Shown: one piece after another, positions 55,861 through 64,000 of the stretch
Position numbering within the stretch: position 1 is the stretch's first letter
Layout: each line of letters starts with the position of its first letter
Source of the DNA: Lentisalinibacter sediminis
GTDB taxonomy: Bacteria; Pseudomonadota; Gammaproteobacteria; Steroidobacterales; Woeseiaceae
DNA: 64,000 bases
Direction: 5' to 3'
Assembly (NCBI RefSeq): GCF_040706615.1
Contig: NZ_JAPDRF010000007.1
Coordinates: 62,001-126,000 of the forward strand
The notes under the pieces: generated by a model
What the model was told of the DNA's origin: nothing
What the model saw: only the letters and a program-made list of their open reading frames with translations
Database searches by the model: none
Made by a program: the position numbers and the translations under genes

Positions 55861-56426
55861 GGATGCGGGCCGTGCGTATGCTGCTGCCGTTCATGGTCCT
55901 GTTCCTCGCCGTCGCGGCCGCGCCGCCGCCCGCGGGCGCCGAGGTGACCGCCGCAGCAGCACACGGCTTCACCGTGCATGTCGAGGCCGCCGTGGAGGCG
56001 CCACCGGAGACGGCGTGGCGCATGCTGACCGCGCACGTGAGCGAATGGTGGAGCGGCGCGCATACCTATTCCGGCGAGGCACACAATCTCTATATCGAGA
56101 CTCGCCCGAACGGCTGCTTCTGCGAGAAGCTGGGCGAGGACGGCGCGGTGGTGCACATGACCGTCACCTTTGTCGAGCCCGGCCGCATGCTGCGCCTGAC
56201 CGGCGGGCTGGGGCCCCTCGGCCTGATGGGCGTCAACGGCAACATGACCTGGAGTCTGGCCGCGGACGAAGGCCGCACCCGCATCGCCCTGGACTACGCG
56301 GTGGGCGGCTACGACCCCCGCGGGCTGGACCAGATCGCGCCGGCGGTGGACCGGGTGCTGGCCGAGCAGCTGCTGCGGCTGCAGCGGCTGATCGAGACCG
56401 GCACGCCGGACGACGGCGAAGCCTGA
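55857..56426 (+). CDS. SRPBCC-fold exported protein
   Basis: A 189-aa protein with a signal peptide (LLPFMVLFLAVAAAPPPAGA) and a START/Bet v 1-like (SRPBCC) domain (HVEAAVEAPPETAWRMLTAHVSEWW, GLGPLGLMGVNGNMTWSL). It resembles AHSA1-type proteins, which bind hydrophobic ligands. The GTG at 55857 overlaps the stop of the TPP enzyme. An ATG at 55863 and one at 55878 are alternatives; all give the same signal peptide core. The pairing with the TPP enzyme suggests a shared pathway, but the ligand is unknown. Confidence 0.78.
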   Translation: MRMRAVRMLLPFMVLFLAVAAAPPPAGAEVTAAAAHGFTVHVEAAVEAPPETAWRMLTAHVSEWWSGAHTYSGEAHNLYIETRPNGCFCEKLGEDGAVVHMTVTFVEPGRMLRLTGGLGPLGLMGVNGNMTWSLAADEGRTRIALDYAVGGYDPRGLDQIAPAVDRVLAEQLLRLQRLIETGTPDDGEA

Positions 56427-56432
56427 GCCGCC

Positions 56433-57344
56433 TCAGCCGGTGCCGGCAGCCGGGCCGGTCCCCTGCATGAACTCCACCACCACCCGGGCCAGCTCGGGCC
56501 CGCGGTCTTCCTGCAGGAAATGGCCGCCGCCGCGGATGGTCGTGTGCGGCTGTCCCGCCGCGCCGGGGATGCGCGCCCGGGCCACCTTGTCCATGCCGCG
56601 GGTGATCGGATCCTTGTCGCTGAAGGCGGTGAGGAACGGCTTCTCCCAGCGCTCGAGCACTTCCCAGGCCTTGCGGTTGGCCGGCGCCGCCGGATCGTCC
56701 GGCCGGGTCGGTACCAGCGGCGGGAAAGCCCGTGCGGCCGCCTTGTAGCGCGGCGAGGGGAAGGGCGCGTCGTAGGCGGCGACCACCTCGGCGGGGAGCG
56801 GCGTGGTGGTGCCCTTGTCGATGATGCGGCCGATGGGGAACCAGGGGCTCCAGCGCGCGAACAGCTGCCATACCTTGAACGCGGCCGGCAGCTGCTGGTC
56901 GCCGGTGGGCAGGCCGCCGTTGGCCAGTACGATGCCGCTGAAACGCTCCGGGTTCTCGGCGGCGAGCCGCAGGCCGAGCAGCGACCCCCAGTCCTGACAG
57001 ACCAGGGTCACGTCCGTGAGGTCCAGCTCCATCAGGAAAGCGGTGAGCCAGTCCATGTGGCCCTGGTAGCTGTAGTCGGCCACCGCCGCCGGCTTGTCCG
57101 ACTTGCCGAAACCGATCAGGTCCGGCGCCACGGCGCGATGGCCGGCGTCGACGATGACCGGGATCATGTGACGGTAGAGATAGGACCAGCTCGGCTCCCC
57201 GTGCAGCAGCAGCACCGGCCGGCCTTGCCGTGGTCCCTCGTCCACGTAGTGCAGGGCGAGTCCGCCGACCTCGGTCCAGTGCCCGCCGAACGGATAGTCG
57301 GGCAGATCCCGGAATCGCTCCGGCGGTGTCTTCAGGGCTTTCAT
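56433..57344 (-). CDS. Haloalkane dehalogenase-like alpha/beta hydrolase
   Basis: A 303-aa hydrolase like the DhlA-type (subfamily I) haloalkane dehalogenases. It has HGEPSW (Glu50, Trp53), nucleophile Asp118 with adjacent Trp119 in CQDWGS, acid Asp243/245 in FSDKDPIT and His275 in GGGHFLQED. The motif LIGFGKSDKP and the cap domain tryptophans (KVWQLFARWSPWF) fit a halide site. The Met at 57344 has GGGGA upstream on the minus strand, and longer in-frame ORF sequence before it is shadow-like. It could equally be an epoxide or ester hydrolase. The opposite-strand neighbour overlaps only at the 3' end, with a 6-bp gap. Confidence 0.85.
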   Translation of the reverse strand: MKALKTPPERFRDLPDYPFGGHWTEVGGLALHYVDEGPRQGRPVLLLHGEPSWSYLYRHMIPVIVDAGHRAVAPDLIGFGKSDKPAAVADYSYQGHMDWLTAFLMELDLTDVTLVCQDWGSLLGLRLAAENPERFSGIVLANGGLPTGDQQLPAAFKVWQLFARWSPWFPIGRIIDKGTTTPLPAEVVAAYDAPFPSPRYKAAARAFPPLVPTRPDDPAAPANRKAWEVLERWEKPFLTAFSDKDPITRGMDKVARARIPGAAGQPHTTIRGGGHFLQEDRGPELARVVVEFMQGTGPAAGTG

Positions 57345-57439
57345 GGCGGTTTCCCCTGCTGGCGTGTCTTCATTGTCCGGTTCCGCCGACCCGGAGCGCA
57401 AGCGCCTGCGTTCCCGGACGAGGCTCTCGGAGGAGCTTC

Positions 57440-58642
57440 TCAGCCGAGGCTGCGTCCCGCGAACCAGGCCAGGCCCAGGCCGCAGAGGACGGCCGCCAGC
57501 AGGGTCCGGGCCGGTTCGGCCCGGGTCACGCGGAACAGGCGGGCCGCGACCCCCACCGCGGTCAGCACGGCGGCCACCAGCGCCAGCTGGCCGAGTTCGA
57601 CGCCGATATTGAACGCGACCAGCGGCAGGGCGACGGCGTCCTCGGGCAGGCCGGTCTCCAGCAGGAAGCCGGCGAAGCCCAGGCCGTGGATGAGGCCGAA
57701 CAGCACGGCGACGGCGCCGAGGAAACCGCTGCGCCGGGTATGGTCGTCGGCCTCGCCGGCCAGGGTCAGGTAGCAGCCGGAGAAGAGCGCGAGACCGGTG
57801 TAGGCTGCGAGACCCCGCGCCGGCAGTTCGGCCGTCGCCCACGCGGCGAGGCCGGCGATGCCGGCCACGAGCGCGGCGGCGACGGCGAGCCGGCGCCAGT
57901 AGCCGTCTCTCAGGGCGACGGTCTCCGCCGCCACCAGGGCGATGGTATAGCCGATGAAGGCCTCCACGCGGGGCGGCGATGCCTGCACCAGCCCGGTGAC
58001 GGCCAGCGACAGTGTCACGCTGTGTCCGATGGTGAAGCCGGTTACGGCGATGACCACATTGCGCCAGTGCGCGGCGGCGAGCAGCAGGGCCAGCAGGAAA
58101 GCGATGTGATCCGGCCCGCTCAGTATGTGGGCGGTGCCGAGCCGAAGATAATCGCCGAACCCTGCATTGCCGTCTGCGGGTGCGTCGCCGTTTCCGCCGA
58201 GACGGAATTCCGGATCGCCCTCGCGTATGAGGGATTCGGTGAGCGTGCCGGCCTGGCGCGCGAAGTGAGTGTGGCCCTGCACCCGGTCGAACAGCACACC
58301 CGCCCGCACGGTTGCGGGCGGTCCTTCGCAGTCGTAGCGCAGTTCCACCCTGACGTAGCCGGCCTCGGCCGTCAGGGGCTCGACGGCGGTCAGCGTGCAG
58401 GGGCCGCCCGCCGAGCGCACGACGACGCGGCCCGCCAGATAGTCGGCGAAGACCTGGCCGAGGGGGCGGCCGTCCCGGGTCACCTCGGGCAGGCGGGTCA
58501 CCTCGCGCGCCGGCACGGTCACGATGCCCGTGGCGCTCCGGGCACCGGTGTGCCATTCCGACCAGGATTCGCTGCGGGTGTGGGCTGCCGCGGTGCCGGC
58601 GAGCAGACACAGCAGCAGGAGGGTGCCGGCGGCGCGGCTCAC
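57440..58642 (-). CDS. HupE/UreJ-family membrane protein
   Basis: A 400-aa protein with a signal peptide (MSRAAGTLLLLCLLAGTAAAH) and an N-terminal extracytoplasmic region of about 190 residues. The C-terminal HupE/UreJ membrane domain has the histidine-rich signatures GTAHILSGPDHIAFLLALLL, TGFTIGHSVTLSL and GLIHGLGFAG. HupE homologues are nickel or cobalt permeases or channels, and this extended form is common in marine bacteria, function unproven. The GTG at 58642 overlaps the previous stop (GTGA) with a GGAG site upstream, so the pair is translationally coupled. Confidence 0.82.
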   Translation of the reverse strand: MSRAAGTLLLLCLLAGTAAAHTRSESWSEWHTGARSATGIVTVPAREVTRLPEVTRDGRPLGQVFADYLAGRVVVRSAGGPCTLTAVEPLTAEAGYVRVELRYDCEGPPATVRAGVLFDRVQGHTHFARQAGTLTESLIREGDPEFRLGGNGDAPADGNAGFGDYLRLGTAHILSGPDHIAFLLALLLAAAHWRNVVIAVTGFTIGHSVTLSLAVTGLVQASPPRVEAFIGYTIALVAAETVALRDGYWRRLAVAAALVAGIAGLAAWATAELPARGLAAYTGLALFSGCYLTLAGEADDHTRRSGFLGAVAVLFGLIHGLGFAGFLLETGLPEDAVALPLVAFNIGVELGQLALVAAVLTAVGVAARLFRVTRAEPARTLLAAVLCGLGLAWFAGRSLG

Positions 58643-59562
58643 CGCTCCGTTGTCTCCGCCGTGTCGATATCCGCCCGCGCCCGCAGCTCGTCGAGATAGC
58701 GGGCCAGGGCGACGTCCATCTGCGCGCGCCGCCACGCGGCCTCCACCCGGTCGCGGATCTCGCCGTAGGGCGGTGCTGCGGCCTCGCTGCGCCCGGCCAC
58801 CCGCGCGACGATCCAGCGCCCCGCATAAGGCAGCGGCGCCAGCCATTCGCCGGTTGGCGCAGTGCTCAGGGCGGCGGTGACGCGGGGACCGAGGTAGTCG
58901 CGCAATTTCGCCGGCGGCAGCAGGGCATCCGGCAGGCCGGCCACCGATCCGCCCGCCGCGGCACCCGCCGACTCGCCGCCGTCGCCGCCGCTCGCGAGTC
59001 GTTCCCGCAGGGCGCGGGCCGCTGCCTCATCCGGTGCCACACGCGCCTGCACCCGCAGCCGCGGCGCGCCGGCGAACAGGGAACGGTTGTCCGCGTACCA
59101 GGCGCGCAGCTCGTCCTCGGAAGGCCGACGGGCCGCGGCATCCCGGGTGATGCGCCGGATCATGGCGTCCACCAGCGCGTCCCGCGCCGCCCGGTCTGTG
59201 TGCCCCAGGTCGAGTTCCAGCGCGCGCTGCACGAGCAATTCCTCCTCCACCAGGCGGCGCAGTATCCAGTCCCGGTCCGCCTGGTCGAGGGCGTCGCGGG
59301 AATCGCTGCCTAGTGCGGCGAGGGCGTCGGCGAGTTCGGTATTGGCGATGAGGCGAGCGTTGACCCGCGCTGCCGCATCGTCCGGCAGCTTCCGCGGCGC
59401 GTCGGTGGCCAGCAGGCCGTAGACGGCGAGCGCGATACCGGCGCAGGCACCGGCGGCGAGGATTGCCATATGGCGGGGATTGCCGGGGCTCGTATCCCGG
59501 CGCCCGCGGTGGGCTGCCGGCACGCCTTTCGGATTGTCGCTCGGGTCACTCACCGTGGGCAT
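58639..59562 (-). CDS. Parvulin/SurA-like peptidyl-prolyl isomerase-type protein
   Basis: A 307-aa protein with an N-terminal membrane helix (MAILAAGACAGIALAVYGLLA, about 32-52) and a periplasmic region similar to PpiC/SurA-like isomerases. The region has a helical SurA-N-like domain (ADALAALGSDSRDALDQADRDWILRRLVEEELLVQRALELDLGH read in parts) and a C-terminal domain (LSTAPTGEWLAPLPYAGRWIVARVAGR) that matches the end of parvulin domains. The parvulin core itself is poorly preserved. It is coupled to the HupE-like gene by a GTGA overlap and may assist its assembly; this is inference. Confidence 0.72.
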   Translation of the reverse strand: MPTVSDPSDNPKGVPAAHRGRRDTSPGNPRHMAILAAGACAGIALAVYGLLATDAPRKLPDDAAARVNARLIANTELADALAALGSDSRDALDQADRDWILRRLVEEELLVQRALELDLGHTDRAARDALVDAMIRRITRDAAARRPSEDELRAWYADNRSLFAGAPRLRVQARVAPDEAAARALRERLASGGDGGESAGAAAGGSVAGLPDALLPPAKLRDYLGPRVTAALSTAPTGEWLAPLPYAGRWIVARVAGRSEAAAPPYGEIRDRVEAAWRRAQMDVALARYLDELRARADIDTAETTER

Positions 59563-59615
59563 TATAGGGTCGGCTCCGGTACATTACGCCGCTGGACGAC
59601 GGCGGAGTATGCGCA

Positions 59616-60437
59616 ATGACGACCCTCGACGGTGCGACGGTGCTGGTGACCGGCGCATCCGGCGGTTTCGGCCGGCAGATGACGCGCCAGTTCCTGGCCG
59701 CGGGCAGCCGGCTGATCGTGACGGACCGGGACGCCGCGGCGCTGGCGGAAGCGGGCCGGGCCATCCAGGCCGAGGCCGGGGGACGGGGCGAGATTCTTGC
59801 GGTGCCCGAGGCGGACCTCTCGTCCCGGGACGGCTGCGAGCGGCTCTACGACAAGGTCAGGGCAGTCGCCGTGCCCGATATCCTGGTGAACAACGCCGGC
59901 ATCGGCATGAGCGGGCGCATCGACCGGATCCCCTGGCAGCAGTGGGAGACGCTCATGCAGGTGAATCTGCTCTCGGTGATGCGTCTCACTGCACTGTTCC
60001 TGCCGCCCATGCTCGAGCGCGACTCGGGCCACATCGTGAACGTCTCCTCCATCGCCGGCTGGGTGGCCGCAGGAGGCATGTCCGTCTACTCCGCCTCCAA
60101 GTTCGGCGTGCGCGGTTTCGGCGACAGCCTCACCCGGGACCTGGAGGAGACCGGCGTCCGCGTGACCACGGTGTTCCCGTTCTTCAGCCGCACGCCCATC
60201 CTGGATTCGATACAGTTCGGCGAGGACCCGCCGCGCAAGGTGCCCGACGACATCGTCACGGAGCCGGCCGACGTGGTCCGAGCGATACTGAAGGGCATCC
60301 GCGAAGACCGCGAGTACGTGTTTCCGGACCCCATGGCGCGCCGACTGCACCTGCTGCAGCGCTACTTCCCCCGGCTCGTATTGTGGTTCGGCCGGCGATT
60401 CGAGGAGCGAACCCGGGCTGCCGGCGAGCCCGGCTGA
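59616..60437 (+). CDS. Short-chain dehydrogenase/reductase (SDR)
   Basis: A 273-aa classical SDR. The coenzyme motif TGASGGFG is at 12-19, NNAG at 92-95, catalytic Ser144/145, Tyr158 and Lys162 (YSASK). The Asp at the end of strand 2 (VTDRDA) suggests NAD(H) preference. It oxidises or reduces an alcohol/ketone; the substrate is unknown. It is followed 33 bp later by an HSL-type esterase on the same strand, a possible operon. The gap in front (59563-59615) should contain the promoter shared divergently with the isomerase gene. Confidence 0.92.
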   Translation: MTTLDGATVLVTGASGGFGRQMTRQFLAAGSRLIVTDRDAAALAEAGRAIQAEAGGRGEILAVPEADLSSRDGCERLYDKVRAVAVPDILVNNAGIGMSGRIDRIPWQQWETLMQVNLLSVMRLTALFLPPMLERDSGHIVNVSSIAGWVAAGGMSVYSASKFGVRGFGDSLTRDLEETGVRVTTVFPFFSRTPILDSIQFGEDPPRKVPDDIVTEPADVVRAILKGIREDREYVFPDPMARRLHLLQRYFPRLVLWFGRRFEERTRAAGEPG

Positions 60438-60470
60438 CCGGACGGTGACGGTAAAGGTGACGGGATTCCG

Positions 60471-61394
60471 ATGATCAGCCTGAGAGCGAGACTCACCCGG
60501 GCGCTGCTGCGATTGCGCGTGCGTTTCCGGAAACCGGACGCGCCGATGCCCGAGCGGCGCGCACGGCTGGAGCGGTTGGGCGGCGCCATCGCCGCGGCGG
60601 ACGGCGTGCAGATCGCCCCGGAGCAGATAGACGGCCTGTACGCGGAGTGGCTCGTCCCGGAAGGCGCCGCCGAGGACGAAGTGGTGCTCTACCTGCACGG
60701 GGGCGCCTACACGGCCGGCTCCTGCGCCAGCCATCGCAACGCGGTGTCCCACATCGCCCGTGCCGCGGGCATACGGCTGCTCATGCCCGAGTACAGGCTG
60801 GCTCCGGAGCACCCGTTCCCCGCCGCCCTGGAGGACGGCCTCGCTGCGTACCGGTGGCTGCTGCAACGGGGAGCGGATCCGCACAAGGTGATCCTTGCGG
60901 GCGATTCGGCCGGCGGCGGGCTCGCGCTTGCGGTCATGGTGGCGGCGCGGGACGAGGGGATGCCGCTGCCCGGCGCCGCCGCGCTGATCTCGGCCTGGAC
61001 CGACCTGGCCGCGACCGGCGGTTCGCTGAAGAGCCGTAACGACAAGGATCCCTGGTTCGATGCCGACGAGATCGCGCCGATGGCGCGGCACTACCACCAG
61101 GACACCGATCCCCGCCATCCGCTGGTATCGCCGCTGTACGCCTCGCTGGAGGGGCTGCCGCCCCTGATGCTGCAGGTGGGCGACCACGAGGTGCTGCTGA
61201 ACGATTCGACCCGGGTGGCCGAGAAGGCGCGGGAAGCGGGTGTGGACGTCACGCTGCGGGTCTGGCCTGCCATGTGGCACGTCTGGCATTTCTTCGTCGG
61301 CCGCATGCCGGAGGCCAAGCAGGCCATCCTGGAGATGGCCGCCTTCATGGAGGCGCGCATGGCGGCGGGCCGAAGAAGTGCCGGGGACAGTTAA
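60471..61394 (+). CDS. Hormone-sensitive-lipase-type alpha/beta hydrolase
   Basis: A 307-aa esterase. The HSL oxyanion motif HGGAY is at 76-80, the nucleophile Ser146 is in GDSAGGG, the acid is likely in LQVGDHEVLLND, and the His is in WPAMWHVWHFF. It hydrolyses short to medium acyl esters. There is no signal peptide, although basic residues at the N-terminus may associate with the membrane. Its stop codon (61392-61394) lies in the palindrome at 61382-61422. Confidence 0.92.
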   Translation: MISLRARLTRALLRLRVRFRKPDAPMPERRARLERLGGAIAAADGVQIAPEQIDGLYAEWLVPEGAAEDEVVLYLHGGAYTAGSCASHRNAVSHIARAAGIRLLMPEYRLAPEHPFPAALEDGLAAYRWLLQRGADPHKVILAGDSAGGGLALAVMVAARDEGMPLPGAAALISAWTDLAATGGSLKSRNDKDPWFDADEIAPMARHYHQDTDPRHPLVSPLYASLEGLPPLMLQVGDHEVLLNDSTRVAEKAREAGVDVTLRVWPAMWHVWHFFVGRMPEAKQAILEMAAFMEARMAAGRRSAGDS

Positions 61395-61422
61395 CTCGCA
61401 CGAATCGAGTTAACTGTCCCCG
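61382..61422. repeat. 17-bp-arm palindrome over a stop codon
   Basis: Arms CGGGGACAGTTAACTCG (61382-61398) and CGAGTTAACTGTCCCCG (61406-61422) around a seven-base loop. A perfect hairpin that covers the stop of the esterase gene and may work as a bidirectional terminator between convergent genes. Confidence 0.8.
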
Positions 61423-61462
61423 TGGCTCGCCGGCAGGGTCGGGCCGGTCAGGGAGACAGGGT

Positions 61463-63070
61463 CTAGATCGTGCCGCTCACGATCGGCGCGAAGGCGGTGA
61501 GGCTGTCCCGCAGCTGGTTGTTGCCGAGGCCGTGGCCCGGGAACACATTCGGGAACAGGCCCTGCTCGCCGTGCAGCGCCATGTAGTTCAGGATCACCGT
61601 CTCGACCAGCAGGTTGACGTTGTTCGCCGCCGGGGTCGAGGCGTTCTGCACGGAACCGTCCGCCTGGAACCAGCCGATCTGCTGGTGGCGCTCGGGTCCG
61701 CCGTTGCTCTCGAGCAGCTGCGGTCTGCCGGTGGGGTTGTAGACGAGGAAGAACGAGGCCGCCGTGGACTGGTTGTCGCTGGTCCACTCGAACTTGCCGC
61801 GGCCTTCCTCGGAATTATCGATGGTGCCGTTGGCCGACAGCGAGCCGTCGCTGAACACGTACAGCATCAGCGGCAGACCCTTGCGCGCGGCGTATTCCAG
61901 GCATGCGCCCATGCAGCGGCCGGCGCGGAAGTCACGCACCTCGCCGGTGCGTCGCGCGCCGCCGTGGTAGTCGTAGCCGCCCATGGCCACGGTGCCGGCG
62001 CCGGCGAAACCGTTCACCACCATCTTCATGACGGCGGCCGTCTTGCGAAATTCCCGCTCGTCCTGGTAATCCGCCTGGGTGAAGATGCTCTGGAGGTCGT
62101 TGCCGACGATGTCGAGGTCGGCGTCCGGGTCCAGGATGCCGGGCTCGCCGAAGCGGTCTGCGAGGTCCGCGGCCTTCACGTAGCCGCAGTTCACCAGGTC
62201 CTTCAGCACGTCGTCCGCGGTGATCTCCAGCTGGGTGTCCACCCGGCCGAGCTTCATGTCGCTGATGCGCTGGATGGATTCCATCACCGCGACGGCGTCC
62301 TCCTGCGCAAGCAGGCCGACCAGCTTGCCGGTGTCCACGAGGCCCGTGACGTCGCTCGCCCGGTCTACCTTGGTGGGGCGAACCGACTGGTCCATCAGCA
62401 TGGCCGGTGCCATGGAGTTGCCGCCGGAATCCGACGAGCGCGAGCCGATCAGCGTCAGCAGCTCGCCGTCGGCGCCCGCACGGGCGATGCCGTACATCGG
62501 GTTGTGCGGATTGTTGCCGGTGTCGTTCTCCGAACGCGCCGGGATCACACAGCCGTTGACGTTGGCTATCGTGGTCGGCGACAGATGCATCATCATGCCG
62601 CGCAGGAACGCGCTGTCGGAGTGGAAAGCGAGTCCCAGATCGGTATTGATGAAGTCGTTGGTGCCGGTCTGCGGATTGGTGACCGGCGGGACCATGTCGC
62701 CGGGCAGGCCGAGCTTGGCGTAGCCCTCGGTGGAGAGGAAGTCCATCTGGCCGCCTTCCTTGCCCACCAGCACGTTCGAGCCGGCCATGCTGGCGCCGCC
62801 CGCCAGGTCGAAGGAGATGAACGGGATCTTGCCCGCGCCCTGCACGGCGATGCCGCAGGACTGCGCCAGGGCCTGCAGGTCGGGACTCAGCGCCGCATAG
62901 GCGGCCCGCGGGTTGGCGAACAGGCTCATCACGCCCGCTCCCATCAGACTCCCGGTGCCGGCGATGAAGCCCTGGGAGAGCAGCTGGCGACGGGTGATGG
63001 GCCGCGGGTGATCCGGATGGCACAGCGGCGCATCGGGATTGGTGGTGGCGAACTTGTTTGACATGGTCAT
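61463..63070 (-). CDS. Tat-exported protein, possibly DUF1501-like
   Basis: A 535-aa protein with a twin-arginine signal (PITRRQLLSQGFIAGTGS) near residue 25, so it should be folded before export to the periplasm. The mature part begins with glycine-rich strands (FISFDLAGGASMAGSNVLVGK) and reads like the sulfatase-related Tat proteins called DUF1501, but I am not certain of the family. Several Asp/Asn/His-rich segments (AGGGYDYHGGAR, PGHGLGNNQ) may bind metal. The next gene upstream (63105 on) is separated by 34 bp and is on the same strand, so the two are likely an operon. Confidence 0.7.
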   Translation of the reverse strand: MTMSNKFATTNPDAPLCHPDHPRPITRRQLLSQGFIAGTGSLMGAGVMSLFANPRAAYAALSPDLQALAQSCGIAVQGAGKIPFISFDLAGGASMAGSNVLVGKEGGQMDFLSTEGYAKLGLPGDMVPPVTNPQTGTNDFINTDLGLAFHSDSAFLRGMMMHLSPTTIANVNGCVIPARSENDTGNNPHNPMYGIARAGADGELLTLIGSRSSDSGGNSMAPAMLMDQSVRPTKVDRASDVTGLVDTGKLVGLLAQEDAVAVMESIQRISDMKLGRVDTQLEITADDVLKDLVNCGYVKAADLADRFGEPGILDPDADLDIVGNDLQSIFTQADYQDEREFRKTAAVMKMVVNGFAGAGTVAMGGYDYHGGARRTGEVRDFRAGRCMGACLEYAARKGLPLMLYVFSDGSLSANGTIDNSEEGRGKFEWTSDNQSTAASFFLVYNPTGRPQLLESNGGPERHQQIGWFQADGSVQNASTPAANNVNLLVETVILNYMALHGEQGLFPNVFPGHGLGNNQLRDSLTAFAPIVSGTI

Positions 63071-63104
63071 TGCCTCGATTGATGCGTTGTCTGTGACTCG
63101 TCGA

Positions 63105-64000
63105 TCACTGGACGGTCAGGGTCGCGCTACCGATTAGCGCGGCACAGGTCGCCTTTGCGACCGTCGCCGTGCGACCCGACTCGCAGCCGCCGCCGCAGGC
63201 GGTCAGCCGGTCGATAAGGCTGTTCAGCTCGGCCTTCACGTCGTCCGGGTGCGGCTGGCTCACGACATTGGTGTTGTTGATCCGCGTGATCAGCGGGTCC
63301 AGCAACTGGTCGCGCGCGGCCAGCGTGCCGTAGGCCGTCGTCACGGCTGCGTCGAAATTGAAGCCCGGGAATACCTGCGCGCGCAGCCCGGTGTCCTCGA
63401 CCAGTGCGTTGCAGTACTCGATGGCGAGCTGGGACACGCCCACCTGCTGGGAGGACGAGAACGCGCCGAAGCTCTCCACCGTGGGCAGCTGCTGCTTCAC
63501 GGTTTCGAAGGTCTGCGCCACGTCCGGGTGGGTCGTGGGCACGCCGGTGATCTGGGACATCGACGCGTTCAGCTCGTCGAAGACCCGCACGCCCACGTCC
63601 GGCGACGGCTCGCGGTCGGTCGGGGCCGGCGTGAGCGGCGTCGGCTCGGTGCGCACGTTGGTATTCGCGCCGAGCACCTCGAAGGTCAGGAAGAACTCGT
63701 CCGACTCGGGGCCTTTCTGCAGCTCGATGATCGTGCCCACGTCCGCCAGCGGCTGGCCGAGGTCGGCGGTGGCCGCATCACTCGACAGCGTCGCGGAGAC
63801 GGTCTTGTAGGCCTGGCCGGCGACCGGTTCGCCGCCGTTCAGGCCGATGCGCATGCCTTCGAGCGCGATGCCGCTCCAGGTGGCCGTATCGTCCAGGCTC
63901 AGAAAGTGCGGCTTGGTGAACAGATAGGAGTAACTGTCGAACTGGGCCACTTCGAACAGGACATAGGCCTCGGGCACGTCGATCAGATGGCTCACACCGA
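63105..64000 (-). CDS. Unrecognised protein, partial at the window edge
   Basis: At least 298 codons, with the reading frame open to the end of the window, so the true start probably lies outside. The visible part is soluble and Thr/Asp-rich, with a beta-rich first half (VLFEVAQFDSYSYLFTKPHF) and a helical second half (PDDVKAELNSLIDRLTACGGGCESGRTA). A C-terminal cysteine cluster (TACGGGC and ATCAAL) may be structural. I cannot name a family. The tandem arrangement with the Tat-exported protein downstream suggests a shared role in the cell envelope. Confidence 0.7.
   Translation of the reverse strand, partial: GVSHLIDVPEAYVLFEVAQFDSYSYLFTKPHFLSLDDTATWSGIALEGMRIGLNGGEPVAGQAYKTVSATLSSDAATADLGQPLADVGTIIELQKGPESDEFFLTFEVLGANTNVRTEPTPLTPAPTDREPSPDVGVRVFDELNASMSQITGVPTTHPDVAQTFETVKQQLPTVESFGAFSSSQQVGVSQLAIEYCNALVEDTGLRAQVFPGFNFDAAVTTAYGTLAARDQLLDPLITRINNTNVVSQPHPDDVKAELNSLIDRLTACGGGCESGRTATVAKATCAALIGSATLTVQ

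Overview
The window is about 64 kb of GC-rich chromosomal DNA. It has the dense coding, short gaps, overlapping ATGA/GTGA junctions and gene families (FrnE-type DsbA, Bcr/CflA, Blc-type lipocalin, MsrA, M48-TPR lipoprotein, TonB systems, NodT-type outer membrane factors, PA0069-type radical SAM protein) of a gammaproteobacterium, probably environmental or marine. I cannot name the genus. No rRNA, tRNA, CRISPR array or phage was seen. One complete insertion sequence is present, and several families of short palindromic repeats.

Layout. 0-3.2 kb holds an oxidoreductase, a glycine-zipper lipoprotein, a quinone reductase-like enzyme and an epoxide hydrolase-like enzyme. 3.3-6.8 kb is the most striking locus: a T-box riboswitch (AUC specifier, canonical T-box sequence, intrinsic terminator) directly upstream of a eukaryotic-type (class 2) isoleucyl-tRNA synthetase. 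7.4-7.8 kb is a REP-like repeat cluster. 7.8-19.5 kb carries two subtilisin-like proteases without signal peptides, a DPP III-like lipoprotein, a SUFU-domain protein, Bcr/CflA, FolE, a lipocalin, MsrA, an M48-TPR lipoprotein and an M23 peptidase. 19.6-25.3 kb has a dihydropyrimidinase-type hydrolase, a DMT exporter, a TPR-TonB protein and a DUF4139 protein. 25.3-28.2 kb has a PA0069-type radical SAM gene whose LexA (SOS) box is split exactly by a 1,059-bp IS1595-family element. It is followed by a glutaredoxin-like/DUF3429 fusion, an MscS channel and a rhomboid protease.

30.3-36.9 kb is a TetR-controlled MFP-RND-OMF efflux operon with two palindromic operators in the divergent promoter. 37-42.5 kb is a probable phosphate-responsive unit: an OmpR/PhoB-type regulator with Glu in place of the phospho-accepting Asp, then a Pho box, a surface lipoprotein and a large TonB-dependent receptor. 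42.6-48.3 kb has a sirtuin and a histidine kinase / double-receiver regulator / TonB operon with a CRP-like site in front. 48.4-54.2 kb is a second efflux operon (OMF-MFP-RND).

54.3-61.4 kb holds metabolic genes: a TPP enzyme of the acetolactate synthase type overlapping an SRPBCC protein, a haloalkane dehalogenase-like enzyme, a HupE/UreJ membrane protein overlapping a parvulin-type isomerase, an SDR and an HSL-type esterase. The window ends in a two-gene minus-strand unit with a Tat-exported protein and a partner that runs off the edge.

The best candidates for something undescribed are the proteobacterial T-box on ileS and the IS element inserted inside a LexA operator. Start codons are my choices from ribosome-binding sites and signal peptides. 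Functions rest on motif recognition by eye, not on database searches.
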